Shown: positions 17,421 through 25,753 of the stretch, in pieces | Position numbering within the stretch: the first letter of the stretch is position 1 | Layout of the letters: every line of letters starts with the position of its first letter | Program-made: the position numbers and the translations under genes | Notes under the pieces: generated by a model | Seen by the model: the letters and a program-made list of their open reading frames with translations, nothing else | Databases searched by the model: none | Told to the model about the DNA's origin: nothing | From: Nocardioides halotolerans DSM 19273 | GTDB lineage: Bacteria; Actinomycetota; Actinomycetes; Propionibacteriales; Nocardioidaceae | Direction of reading: 5' to 3' | Length of the DNA: 64,000 nt | Assembly (NCBI RefSeq): GCF_000422805.1 | Contig: NZ_KE383924.1 | Span: forward strand, 62,001 to 126,000

Positions 17421-18508
17421 CTGGCGCCGCCGCGGACCTCGGTGGCGAGCCGGCCGACGACCACCGTGGCCAGCGCCTCGGTCATGGCCGCCCGGTTGGG
17501 GGCGTAGACCGACGCACTGTAGGGCTCCTTCTCGTAGATCCAGGCGTTGTTGAGCACCCCGGTGCTGGTGTAGCCCGTGAAGGTCTTGATGCCGTTGGCG
17601 GCCAGCGTCGCGATCAGGCCCTTGCCCACGTAGTGGTCGGTCGCGGCCGACACCGAGGCCCACTGGGAGTAGTTGATCGTGACCTCGGTGCCGTCGGACA
17701 GGTAGGCCGTGCACTTCATCAGGATCTTGCGGCCGGGGGCCGAGCCGCCGGCGGTCTCGCACCCCTGGTCGGCCATCGACGGGAACACGTAGGCGAGGCC
17801 GGCCGGCCCCTGGGGCCGGGAGCACGCGCCGACGTTCGGGGCGAGCGCCCCGTCCCAGCAGGTGACCGACGCCGCCGGGGGCGCCGCGGTCGTCGCGGCT
17901 GCGGTCGGTTCCGTGGCGTCGGGCTCCTCCGCGGGGTCGTCGGCCGGGTCGTCCACCGTGTCCTCCGACGGCCGCGCGTCGTCGGCCGAGTCGCCGGCAC
18001 TGAGGCCGTCGTCGCTCGCGACCTGGGAGGGATCGTCGTCGTCGCGGGTGAGCAGGACGTAGCCGCCGCCGGCGACCCCCGCGAGCAGCACGACCGCGAC
18101 CAGCACCCACGGCCACGACCGACCTTGCCGTGGGGCGGACGGCGCCGCCGGCGCGTACGCCGTGGGGGGCGGGGAGCTCGGCGGTGCGTACGCCGCGGGC
18201 GCGGCGGAGGAGACCGGCGTCCCGCAGCTGGTGCAGAACCGGAGGCCGGGAGCCAGCTGTTGCCCGCAGCCGGCACAGGCGGGCGGGCCGGCGGCCTGCG
18301 GGCCGGCAGCGGCGAGCGCGAGACCGCACTCGGTGCAGAAGGCGAGGCCGGGACGCACCGCGGCGCGGCACCGCGGGCACGCTGCAGGAGCCGCGGGCGG
18401 GGGCGAGGCCTCGACGACCCGGGCGCTGCCGCACGCGGTGCAGAAGCGCGTACCGGCCACGTCGTGGTGGCCGCAGCGGGGACAGGCGGAGCTGTGGGCG
18501 TCGTTCAC
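17417..18508 (-). CDS. Triple zinc-ribbon membrane protein with CWDG extracellular domain
   Basis: 363 residues. Three consecutive zinc ribbons are visible: CPRCG/CTACG at 9-27, CPRCR/CTECG at 44-62, CAGCG/CTSCG at 78-96. A Pro/Ala linker, a transmembrane helix (about 132-154) and an acidic stalk follow. The outer domain begins VTCWDG and has GLAYVFPSMADQGC, NYSQW and a terminal helix. It is clearly homologous to the outer domain of the protein at 20250-21062. The GTG at 18508 has AGAGG six bases upstream; longer same-frame starts run through the divergent gene's promoter. It is the first gene of the minus-strand zinc-ribbon run. Confidence 0.83.
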   Translation of the reverse strand: MNDAHSSACPRCGHHDVAGTRFCTACGSARVVEASPPPAAPAACPRCRAAVRPGLAFCTECGLALAAAGPQAAGPPACAGCGQQLAPGLRFCTSCGTPVSSAAPAAYAPPSSPPPTAYAPAAPSAPRQGRSWPWVLVAVVLLAGVAGGGYVLLTRDDDDPSQVASDDGLSAGDSADDARPSEDTVDDPADDPAEEPDATEPTAAATTAAPPAASVTCWDGALAPNVGACSRPQGPAGLAYVFPSMADQGCETAGGSAPGRKILMKCTAYLSDGTEVTINYSQWASVSAATDHYVGKGLIATLAANGIKTFTGYTSTGVLNNAWIYEKEPYSASVYAPNRAAMTEALATVVVGRLATEVRGGAS

Positions 18509-18627
18509 GGAGGGCCTCTGAAAGGTGCGGTGGAGCCGGTTGAGGGCGCCAATGTATGCGAGCACCGGTCCCGACCCGGTGATAACTTGCGCCAGCCGGT
18601 GTCGGACAGGGGACGGGGAGATCACGC

Positions 18628-20238
18628 ATGGCCAGGTTCTGCGGGTACTGCGGAGCGCCGAGCGAGGGCGGTTCGTTCTGCACCTCGTGCGGTCAGCGCT
18701 TCCCCGACGCCGACGCCCCCGACACCCCCGCCCAGGAGCCGCCCGTCGCGGACCCGCCCGTCGCGGAGCAGACCGCCGTCCTCCCGCCCATGCCCGCGAC
18801 GCCGCCACCGGCGGCACCGACCCCGCCGGACTGGCGGCCGGGCCCGCAGGTCCCCGCGCCTCCGGCACCACGGCCTGCCGCGCCGCGGGCTCCCGTGGTC
18901 AACCCGTTCGCCGGGGTGCCCGTGGGCGACTACGTCCGCGACGCGGCCGCCGCGGTCTGCCTGTTCGCGACGCTCGGCAAGCCCTGGGACGTCGACGGCG
19001 ACGGCACCGACCACTGGTGGGTCATCCTCAGCGCGCTCGTCGCCGTGGCCTCGCTCGCGATCCCCTACGTCGCCGCGTCGCGGGTCGTGCCCGGCCTCGG
19101 TCGCGACCAGGCCCAGCTGCTGAAGCTCGCCGCCAACGCCCCGCTGCTCGTGTGCGTGGTCGCGGCGATCGTCAACGACCTGGTGCACGCGACCGACTTC
19201 ATCGACGGTGGTCTCGGGCCGGGGGTCGCGCTCGCGCTGGCAGGCGCACTCCTCGCCGCGCAGCCGCGCGCCGCCGACGAGGACGTCGCGCTGCGCGACG
19301 ACCCCCGCTGGTGGGCGGTGACGTGCACGGTCGTCGTGGCTGCGGTCGTGGTGAGCGTCGCCCAGTTCGCGGCGTTCGTGCTCCGCGACCTCACCGGCGA
19401 GGGCTTCCTGCTCGACGAGCCGGCCCAGCTCATGTCGCTCCTCGTGGCGCCGCTGCTGCTGGTGCTCGTGGTCTACGGCTGGAGCGCGCGCGAGGCCGTC
19501 ACCCGGCACTTCTCCGGTGTCCTCGTCGTGGGCACCGCCGGTCTCACCGCCGCGGCCGTGGCGCTGCTCACCGGCGACGCGGGTGACGGCGTCTTCAACG
19601 CCTACTCCGGGTTCGGCCTCGTCGAGCGCTGGGACTCGCCGTTCGGCGGCGCCTTCATCCTCTCCGCGGCCGGGGCCCTCGCGGTCTCACGTCCGAGCCT
19701 GCGCATGGCGCGCCCGGCGCACCCGGTCACCGGGTGGCTCCACACCGCCCGGCTGGCCTTCGGCCTCGTCGCGGCTGGCTCGGTGCTCGTCGCGATCAGC
19801 ATCGTGCTGGACCTGATCGCCGCCGACACCTACCCCGGCACCGCGATCGCCGACATCGTGCTGTGGCTGGTCGTCGCCGTTGCCTCGGGCGTGGTCGTCG
19901 CCCTGCTCAGCGGCGCGACCCTCAACCGGCTCGCGGTGGTGAGCCTCGCGTGCGCGGTGCCGGTCGTCGGCATCGTGCTGGTCGCCGTGGGCAGGAGCGG
20001 CGACGACTTCACCGTCTTCCTCGGCCCGGCGACCACCGCGCTGCTGTTCACGCTCCCGGCCCTGGCCATCTGCGCGCTCACCATCCCGGCACCGGTCCGG
20101 CGCACGTACGGCCCGCTGCTGCCCGAGCGTGCGGTGCCACCGCCCGGCGCGCACCCCGGGCCGCCCCACCCGCAGCAGTGGCCGACCCAGCCGCCGCCGA
20201 CCCAACCGCCGCCAACCCAGCCGCCCACCCAGGGCTGA
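18628..20238 (+). CDS. Zinc-ribbon polytopic membrane protein
   Basis: 536 residues. It opens with a zinc ribbon (CGYCG at 5-9, CTSCG at 18-22), followed by a Pro-rich linker to about 90 and then roughly eleven to twelve hydrophobic helices. A conserved-looking loop has GKPWDVDGDGTDHWWVI, and the tail is a Pro/Gln/Thr repeat (TQPPPTQPPPTQPPTQG). GGGGAG lies eight bases before the ATG. It is divergent from the triple-ribbon gene with 119 bp between, so the two probably share a control region. Resembles uncharacterised actinobacterial zinc-ribbon multi-TM proteins; no transport motif is seen. Confidence 0.82.
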   Translation: MARFCGYCGAPSEGGSFCTSCGQRFPDADAPDTPAQEPPVADPPVAEQTAVLPPMPATPPPAAPTPPDWRPGPQVPAPPAPRPAAPRAPVVNPFAGVPVGDYVRDAAAAVCLFATLGKPWDVDGDGTDHWWVILSALVAVASLAIPYVAASRVVPGLGRDQAQLLKLAANAPLLVCVVAAIVNDLVHATDFIDGGLGPGVALALAGALLAAQPRAADEDVALRDDPRWWAVTCTVVVAAVVVSVAQFAAFVLRDLTGEGFLLDEPAQLMSLLVAPLLLVLVVYGWSAREAVTRHFSGVLVVGTAGLTAAAVALLTGDAGDGVFNAYSGFGLVERWDSPFGGAFILSAAGALAVSRPSLRMARPAHPVTGWLHTARLAFGLVAAGSVLVAISIVLDLIAADTYPGTAIADIVLWLVVAVASGVVVALLSGATLNRLAVVSLACAVPVVGIVLVAVGRSGDDFTVFLGPATTALLFTLPALAICALTIPAPVRRTYGPLLPERAVPPPGAHPGPPHPQQWPTQPPPTQPPPTQPPTQG

Positions 20239-20249
20239 CCCAGGCCCTG

Positions 20250-21062
20250 CTAGTCCGTCGGTGCGCCCCGCAGCTGGTCGTAGGGGCGCGGCGCGAGGTC
20301 CTGCACGTCCTGCTCGTCGGGCGTGATGCTCGCCGGGAACGTGATCGTGGAGCTCAACGGCTCGTCGACGAACAGGTTCGCGGACTTCACCGTCTCGCCC
20401 TGGACGCCGAAGTAGCCGACGGCCACCGGCCGCCCGCCGGGGTCCTTCAGCTCCGAGGAGGCGAGGCCCTGGGCGCCGTAGAAGTCGCGGCCGGCCTCGA
20501 CCGAGGTCCACTGGAAGTAGCCGACGCCGATCGTCGTGCCGTCGGCCAGCACGTGCCGGCAGAGCACCCGGAGCACCGCGCCGTCGCCCACGTCCTTGCT
20601 CGGCTCGCCGCACCTCTCGTCGGCCATCGCGGGGAAGACCCACCGCAGCCCGTCGACACCCGTCGGCGACGTGCAGTCGTCCAGTGCCTGGGCCGGCGTG
20701 CCGTCCCAGCAGCGGTACGGCGCGGGCGGCGCGGGCGCGGTCGAACCGGCCGCACTCGTCGTGGGAGTGGGCGTGGGAGTGGGCGTGGGAGTGGGCGTCG
20801 AGGTCGGCTCGCCGCCCACCTGCCGGGCGCCCCCGTCATCGCCTCCGTCGTCGCCGGGCACGAGCACCACGAGCACGACCGCCAGCACGGCCACCGCCGC
20901 CGCGGCCAGCCCCGCCCAGAGCCACGGCCGCCAGTCGACGGGCGTGCCGGGGACGCCGTACGCGCGTGGCGGCGGCAGCGGCGGTGACGGGTGCGGCTGG
21001 GGCCAGCCCGCAGAGCGCGGGGCCTCGTCCTCGGGGTCCACGCGCTGGGTCCTACCCAGCAC
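20250..21062 (-). CDS. Membrane-anchored protein with CWDG extracellular domain
   Basis: 270 residues, lacking a zinc ribbon. A short Pro-rich cytoplasmic N-terminus precedes a transmembrane helix (about 47-69), then a Thr-Pro stalk encoded by a short tandem repeat, then an outer domain starting YRCWDG. The pattern C-P-x-G-(I/V)-x-GL-x-(W/Y)VFP-(S/A)MAD-x-x-C followed by FQW or SQW is shared with the triple-ribbon protein at 17417-18508, so they are paralogues. It is convergent with the polytopic zinc-ribbon gene (11 bp gap). Confidence 0.8.
   Translation of the reverse strand: MLGRTQRVDPEDEAPRSAGWPQPHPSPPLPPPRAYGVPGTPVDWRPWLWAGLAAAAVAVLAVVLVVLVPGDDGGDDGGARQVGGEPTSTPTPTPTPTPTPTTSAAGSTAPAPPAPYRCWDGTPAQALDDCTSPTGVDGLRWVFPAMADERCGEPSKDVGDGAVLRVLCRHVLADGTTIGVGYFQWTSVEAGRDFYGAQGLASSELKDPGGRPVAVGYFGVQGETVKSANLFVDEPLSSTITFPASITPDEQDVQDLAPRPYDQLRGAPTD
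20761..20796. repeat. Three tandem copies of a 12 bp unit encoding a Thr-Pro stalk
   Basis: The unit gtgggagtgggc is present three times without interruption. On the minus strand it encodes alternating Thr and Pro of the stalk after the transmembrane helix in the CWDG protein. Such units change number easily, so stalk length may vary between strains. Confidence 0.85.
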
Positions 21063-21090
21063 TCGGCGGCCTAAGCCTGGTCGAGAGTCG

Positions 21091-21642
21091 CTAGGCCTTG
21101 ATGAGGCCGTCGGCCACGACCTCGAGCAGCGGCCGCACAGCCGCGAGGTCGAGCTCAGACTGGTCGGCCACCGTCGCGACGCCGCCGACGAGCCGGATGA
21201 CCTGCAGCGTCTCGACGTCCTCGCGCAGGGCGTTGCGCTCGCGCAGCGCGGCGATCACCTGGTCGTGCGCCCCGCGCAGGACCTGGCACTTGTGGTAGAT
21301 CGGCGACTCCGGGTCGCCCATCGCCGACGTGATCTTGGCGGGGCCGCCCTTGTGCAGGCTGATCAGCTGGACGTACTCCTGGAACCAGCCGAGCAGCAGG
21401 TCGCGCGGCGGCCCCTCGAAGGCGAGGGTCTTCTCGACGGCCTCGTCGACGCGCTGCACCCAGCTCTGCATGATCGCGTCGAGCAGGGCGTCGCGGTGGG
21501 GGAAGTGGCGGTAGAGCGTGCCGGGGCCTACGCCCGCGCGCTTGGCCACCTCGTCGAGCGAGGCGTCGTAGCCCTGCTCGCGGAACACCTCGCGAGCGGC
21601 CTCGACGAGGCGGTCGTAGTTGCGCTTGGCATCGGCGCGCAT
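21091..21642 (-). CDS. TetR family transcriptional repressor
   Basis: 183 residues from the ATG at 21642. The N-terminal HTH is classical TetR: YDRLVEAAREVFREQGYDAS then LDEVAKRAGVGPGTLYRHFP. The ligand domain is all-helical. Longer same-frame starts run far into the divergent transporter gene and are rejected. It is divergent from the MFS gene, and a perfect 15 bp dyad lies in the transporter promoter, so it very probably represses the pump (inference from layout). Confidence 0.93.
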   Translation of the reverse strand: MRADAKRNYDRLVEAAREVFREQGYDASLDEVAKRAGVGPGTLYRHFPHRDALLDAIMQSWVQRVDEAVEKTLAFEGPPRDLLLGWFQEYVQLISLHKGGPAKITSAMGDPESPIYHKCQVLRGAHDQVIAALRERNALREDVETLQVIRLVGGVATVADQSELDLAAVRPLLEVVADGLIKA

Positions 21643-21658
21643 TCGTCGTCCAATTCCC

Positions 21659-21687
21659 TTGCTAACCGGAGAGTGTCTCCGTATCGT
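21659..21687 (+). promoter_or_regulatory. MFS promoter with TetR-type operator in the spacer
   Basis: TTGCTA (21659-21664) and TATCGT (21682-21687) are spaced by 17 bp. The dyad CGGAGA-gtg-TCTCCG (21667-21681) fills the spacer. A second loose dyad GGAGGA ... TCCTCC lies at 21691-21713. A repressor bound here would directly exclude RNA polymerase. Confidence 0.7.
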
Positions 21688-21760
21688 GGTGGAGGAAAGC
21701 GGAGCCATCCTCCGGATCAAGAGTACCCCGGCCGCTCCGGCCAGAACAGGACCTCCCCGC

Positions 21761-23227
21761 ATGACTTCCACCCTGGCGCCCACGGCGCCCGACACCCTCC
21801 CCGAGAACGCCGGCCGCGCGGCGATGGGCATCGCCATCGTGCTCAGCGCGCAGCTGATGTTCATCCTCGACGCGACGGTCGTGAACGTCGCCCTGCCCAA
21901 GATCGACGCCGACCTCGGCTTCGGACCCGCCTCCCTGTCGTGGGTGCTGAGCGGGTTCACGCTGGCCTTCGGCGGCCTGCTGCTGCTCGGCGGCCGCCTC
22001 GGCGACGTGTTCGGCCGGCGCCGCCTGTTCCTCGGCGGCGTCACCGTCTTCACCCTCGCCTCCCTCCTCGGCGGGCTGGCCCAGTCACCCGAGTGGCTGG
22101 TGGCCGCCCGCGCCCTCCAGGGCGTCGGCGCCGCGCTGGCCGCGCCCGGCGTGCTCGCCCTGCTCACCACGAGCGCGCCCGACGAGCCCGCGCGGCTGCG
22201 CGCGCTCGCGCTCTTCGGCGCCGTGTCGTCCGGAGGCATGTCGCTGGGCCTGCTGCTCGGCGGCGCCGTCACCGATCTCGGCTCGTGGCGCTGGACGCTG
22301 TTCATCAACGTGCCCATCGGCCTTGCGATCCTGGCGCTGACTCGTCGCTACGTCGACGAGACCCCGAGGCGTCCCGGCCGGTTCGACGTGGTCGGGGCCC
22401 TCACCGCCACCGGTGGTGCGGTCACGCTCGTCTGGACCTTGATCAGCGTGCCCGAGCACGGTTGGGCCTCGGCGCGCACCGTGCTCGGCTTCGCCGGCGC
22501 CGCCGCGCTGCTCGCGCTGCTCGCCATCACCGAGCGCCGGGTCGCCCACCCGCTGCTGCGGCCCGCGCTGCTCAGGAGCCGGAGCCGGATCGGCGGGCTC
22601 GCCGCGATCGGCCTCGTGGTCGGCGGCCAGCTGTCGATGTTCTTCCTCGCCGTGCAGTTCATCGAGGGCGAGCTCGGCTTCGGGCCGATGTCCTCCGGAC
22701 TCGCGTTCCTGCCGCTCACGCTGGGCATCTTCGGGATGTCGCGGATGACCCCGCGCATCATGGCCGTCGTCGGCCCGCTGCCGATGATCGTCACCGGCGC
22801 GATCGGCCTGGCGGCGAGCTTCGCCTGGCTCAGCACGCTGAGCGCGGCCGACGGCTACGCCAGCGGCGTCTTCGGCCCGATGCTGCTCAACGGCGTCTCG
22901 GCCGGCCTGCTGTTCATGCCGGTCACCTCGATCGTGCTCGGCGGTGTGGAGCCCGAGCACGCCGGCGCGGCGTCCGGGCTGCTGCAGACCTTCCAGCAGC
23001 TCGGGGGTGCGGTCGGGCTCGCCGTAATCGTGAGCGTGTACGCCGCCGGCTCGGTGCCCGGCGAGTTCCTGCCCGGCGCGCGGGCGGCGTTCCTCACCTC
23101 GGCGACGATGGCCGCGCTGGCCGGCGTCGCGGGCGTCATCGGCCTCGCCCGACGCCGCCCGCTACCCGATCCCGTGCTCGTCGAGGACGGGTTCGCGGAC
23201 CCGGTCGAGGAGCCCGTCGCGGCGTGA
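21761..23227 (+). CDS. MFS drug:H+ antiporter, DHA2 (EmrB/QacA) type
   Basis: 488 residues with about fourteen transmembrane helices. The first helix carries the DHA2 motif around LDATVVNVALPKI, motif A is GGRLGDVFGRRRLF near residue 85, and motif C-like glycines lie in helix 5 (LLLGGAVTDLGSWRW). The ATG at 21761 is used; same-frame starts upstream overlap the promoter and repressor gene. Controlled by the divergent TetR, as is usual for this family. Substrate unknown; export of toxic organics is the family role. Confidence 0.94.
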   Translation: MTSTLAPTAPDTLPENAGRAAMGIAIVLSAQLMFILDATVVNVALPKIDADLGFGPASLSWVLSGFTLAFGGLLLLGGRLGDVFGRRRLFLGGVTVFTLASLLGGLAQSPEWLVAARALQGVGAALAAPGVLALLTTSAPDEPARLRALALFGAVSSGGMSLGLLLGGAVTDLGSWRWTLFINVPIGLAILALTRRYVDETPRRPGRFDVVGALTATGGAVTLVWTLISVPEHGWASARTVLGFAGAAALLALLAITERRVAHPLLRPALLRSRSRIGGLAAIGLVVGGQLSMFFLAVQFIEGELGFGPMSSGLAFLPLTLGIFGMSRMTPRIMAVVGPLPMIVTGAIGLAASFAWLSTLSAADGYASGVFGPMLLNGVSAGLLFMPVTSIVLGGVEPEHAGAASGLLQTFQQLGGAVGLAVIVSVYAAGSVPGEFLPGARAAFLTSATMAALAGVAGVIGLARRRPLPDPVLVEDGFADPVEEPVAA

Positions 23228-23284
23228 TCCAGGGGGCCGCAGCGGCGCGGAACGAATTACAGATGTGTAGTTAGCGGCAACTCG

Positions 23285-23311
23285 GTGACGGGTGTGACTG
23301 GAGTGACCTAC
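23285..23311 (+). promoter_or_regulatory. Three phased GTGAC repeats ahead of the DUF1906 gene
   Basis: GTGAC occurs at 23285, 23294 and 23303, exactly 9 bp apart, just before a CTACGGT stretch that could be a -10. A related TGTGACTGG lies upstream of the NlpC/P60 gene (reverse strand near 36325-36350). Direct repeats like this can be response-regulator sites; the regulator is not identified here. Confidence 0.4.
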
Positions 23312-23355
23312 GGTGCTGTGGCACCCGGCCCCCGACTTCCCCCTGGAGCCACCAG

Positions 23356-24792
23356 ATGCCCCGCCACCGGTCGATCCGCGCCGCCGCGCGCGCCCCGCTC
23401 TCCACCCTGCTGTCCAGGCTGCTGTCCACCCTCGCGGTGGTCGCCACCGCCACGGCCGTCACGGTCGCCGGCCTGGCGACCCCCGCGAGGGCGGACGACC
23501 CTGTCGGAGGAGGGGTCGCGCGGCAGATCTTCACCAACCCGGTCACGCCCGGCAGCTACACCGGGCTCGGCTTCGACCAGTGCCACGCGCCGTCGCAGTC
23601 GGCGATGGACGCCTGGCTCCGGGCCTCGCCGTACCGCGCCGTCGGCATCTACATCTCGGGCGCCTCGCGCGGCTGCCGCGACCAACCCAACCTCACCCCC
23701 ACCTGGATCAGCACCCAGCTCGCCAAGGGCTGGCGACTGCTGCCGATCACGCTCGGCCCGCAGGCCAACTGCCACCCGGGCTTCCCGCGCTACGGCAACG
23801 ACCCGGTGATCAGCGGCAAGCTCAACAGCCAGGGCCGCTACGCCAAGGCGTTCCGCCAGGGCACCACCGAGGCCACGACCGCGGTCGCCGCGGCACAGGC
23901 GCTCGGGATCGTGCCGGGCAGCACGCTGTGGTACGACCTCGAGGGCTACAACGTCAACAACACCGGCTGCCGCGAGTCCTCGCTGTGGTTCCTCAGCGCG
24001 TGGACCCAGCAGCTGCACGCGCTCGGCTACGTCTCCGGCGTCTACTCGAGCGCGGGCTCGGGCATCAAGTCGCTGGACGACGCCCGTGTCGAGCGCCCCG
24101 GGGCGTTCACGCTCCCCGACCAGATCTGGATCGCCCGCTGGGACGGCAAGGCCAACACCTCGACGAGCTACATCCGCGCCGACGGCTGGGTGCCGGGCCG
24201 CCGAATGAAGCAGTTCCAGGGCGGGCACAACGAGACGTGGGGCGGCGTGACGATCAACATCGACCGCAACTACCTCGACCTCGGCACCACGGCGACCCCG
24301 CCGCCGGCTCCGGGCGGGCGCTGCCACGGCACGCCGGTCGACCTCGCGGACTACCCGCGGCTCGAGTCCCCGTCGCGCCGGCACACCCCGAACCCCGCCC
24401 AGGTGAGCGCGCTCAAGTGCCTCCTCAAGGGGCAGGGCGTCTTCCGCGGCCGGACCAAGGGCGCCTGGACCGGGCGGCTGACCAAGTCCGTCAAGAAGTG
24501 GCAGCGCAAGGTCGGCCTCCGACGCACCGCGATGTTCTCGCGCACGGCGTGGATGACCCTGCTCAGCGCCGGCCCGACGCCCGTGCTCAACCTGGGGTCG
24601 TCCGGCGAGGACGTGCGGCGCGTGCAGCGTGCGCTCAACGCCGCCTCGGCGGGCTACAAGCTCTCGATCACCGGCAGCTACGACGCCGCCACCCAGGCGG
24701 CGGTGACGTCGTGGCAGGGCAAGAACGGCATCGCCGAGAACGGTGTCGTCGGCCCCGCCTCGTGGGCGGCGCTCCAGTCCGGCAACCGCTGA
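23356..24792 (+). CDS. Secreted DUF1906 glycoside-hydrolase-like protein with peptidoglycan-binding domains
   Basis: 478 residues. A signal peptide (about 1-46, ending ATPARAD) is followed by a DUF1906 TIM-barrel-like domain starting GSYTGLGFDQCHAPS. Acidic barrel residues are seen in LWYDLEGYN and DQIWIARWDG, the Rv2525c-like pattern. Two peptidoglycan-binding type 1 repeats follow, the better one from VLNLGSSGEDVRRVQRALN to GVVGPASWAALQ. It should act in the cell wall, but whether it is a true hydrolase is unsettled for this family. Convergent with purQ, 4 bp apart. Confidence 0.9.
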   Translation: MPRHRSIRAAARAPLSTLLSRLLSTLAVVATATAVTVAGLATPARADDPVGGGVARQIFTNPVTPGSYTGLGFDQCHAPSQSAMDAWLRASPYRAVGIYISGASRGCRDQPNLTPTWISTQLAKGWRLLPITLGPQANCHPGFPRYGNDPVISGKLNSQGRYAKAFRQGTTEATTAVAAAQALGIVPGSTLWYDLEGYNVNNTGCRESSLWFLSAWTQQLHALGYVSGVYSSAGSGIKSLDDARVERPGAFTLPDQIWIARWDGKANTSTSYIRADGWVPGRRMKQFQGGHNETWGGVTINIDRNYLDLGTTATPPPAPGGRCHGTPVDLADYPRLESPSRRHTPNPAQVSALKCLLKGQGVFRGRTKGAWTGRLTKSVKKWQRKVGLRRTAMFSRTAWMTLLSAGPTPVLNLGSSGEDVRRVQRALNAASAGYKLSITGSYDAATQAAVTSWQGKNGIAENGVVGPASWAALQSGNR

Positions 24793-24796
24793 GGGG

Positions 24797-25471
24797 TCAG
24801 GCCCGGGCGAACGTCGCCGCGGCCAGCGAGGTGAAGAAGCCGAGGCCGTCGGTGCCGACGCCGGTGAGCTCCTCGACGGCGTGCTCGGGGTGCGGCATCA
24901 GCCCGACCACGTTGCCGCGCTCGTTGGTGATGCCGGCGATGTCGCGCATCGAGCCGTTGGGGTTGACCTCGAGGTAGCGCGCGACGACCTGCCCCTCGCC
25001 CTCGATCCGCTCGAGGGTGTCGGCGTCGGCGACGAACCCGCCCTCGCCGTTCTTGAGCGCGATCGTCACCTCCGCACCCTCGGCGTACGACGAGGTCCAC
25101 GCGGTGCGGTTGTTCTCGATGCGCAGCCGCTGGTCGCGGCACACGAACTTGCGGTGGTCGTTGCGGATCAGCGCGCCCGGGAGGAGGTGCGACTCGCACA
25201 GGATCTGGAAGCCGTTGCAGATGCCGAGCACCGGCAGGCCGCGCCCGGCCGCCTCGACGACCTCGGTCATCACCGGCGAGAAGCGCGAGATCGCGCCGCA
25301 GCGCAGGTAGTCGCCGTAGGAGAACCCGCCCGGCAGCACGACCGCGTCGACGCCGCGCAGGTCGTGGTCGCCGTGCCACACCGCCACCGCCTCGTGACCG
25401 CCGATGCGGACCGCGCGCTGCGCGTCGACGTCGTCGAGCGAGCCCGGGAAGCTGACGACGCCGACCTTCAC
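24797..25471 (-). CDS. purQ: Phosphoribosylformylglycinamidine synthase subunit PurQ (glutaminase)
   Basis: A 224-residue class I glutamine amidotransferase that releases ammonia for PurL. The nucleophile Cys is in VLGICNGFQIL near residue 85, and the His/Glu pair in MPHPEHAVEE near 195. The N-terminus KVGVVSFPGSLDDVDAQRAV is typical. The GTG at 25471 overlaps the purS stop (GTGA), so the two are coupled and made in stoichiometric amounts. Confidence 0.97.
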   Translation of the reverse strand: MKVGVVSFPGSLDDVDAQRAVRIGGHEAVAVWHGDHDLRGVDAVVLPGGFSYGDYLRCGAISRFSPVMTEVVEAAGRGLPVLGICNGFQILCESHLLPGALIRNDHRKFVCRDQRLRIENNRTAWTSSYAEGAEVTIALKNGEGGFVADADTLERIEGEGQVVARYLEVNPNGSMRDIAGITNERGNVVGLMPHPEHAVEELTGVGTDGLGFFTSLAAATFARA

Positions 25472-25725
25472 GCGTCCTGCTCCACCCTGAGCTCGAAGTT
25501 CTCGATCACCGGGTTGGAGAGCAGCGTCTCGGCCATCTGGCGCACCTGGTCGAGCACCTCCTCGGTGACCTCGCCCGAGAGCTCGAGCTCGAAGCGCTTG
25601 CCCTGCCGGACGTCGGTGACGCCGGAGAAGCCGAGCCGGGGCAGAGCGCCGAGCACCGCCTTGCCCTGGGGGTCGAGGATCTCCGGCTTGGGCATCACGT
25701 CGACGACGACCTTGGGCACGGCCAT
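25468..25725 (-). CDS. purS: Phosphoribosylformylglycinamidine synthase subunit PurS
   Basis: An 85-residue small subunit bridging PurQ and PurL. It begins AVPKVVVDVMPKPEILDPQG and shows GFSGVTDVRQGKRFEL, the standard PurS core. Two adjacent ATGs (25728 and 25725) are possible; the second is chosen because the GTAGGATG stretch then provides spacing. It overlaps purQ by four bases. Confidence 0.95.
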   Translation of the reverse strand: MAVPKVVVDVMPKPEILDPQGKAVLGALPRLGFSGVTDVRQGKRFELELSGEVTEEVLDQVRQMAETLLSNPVIENFELRVEQDA

Positions 25726-25753
25726 CATCCTACGAGTCGGGCAGACTGTGGTC

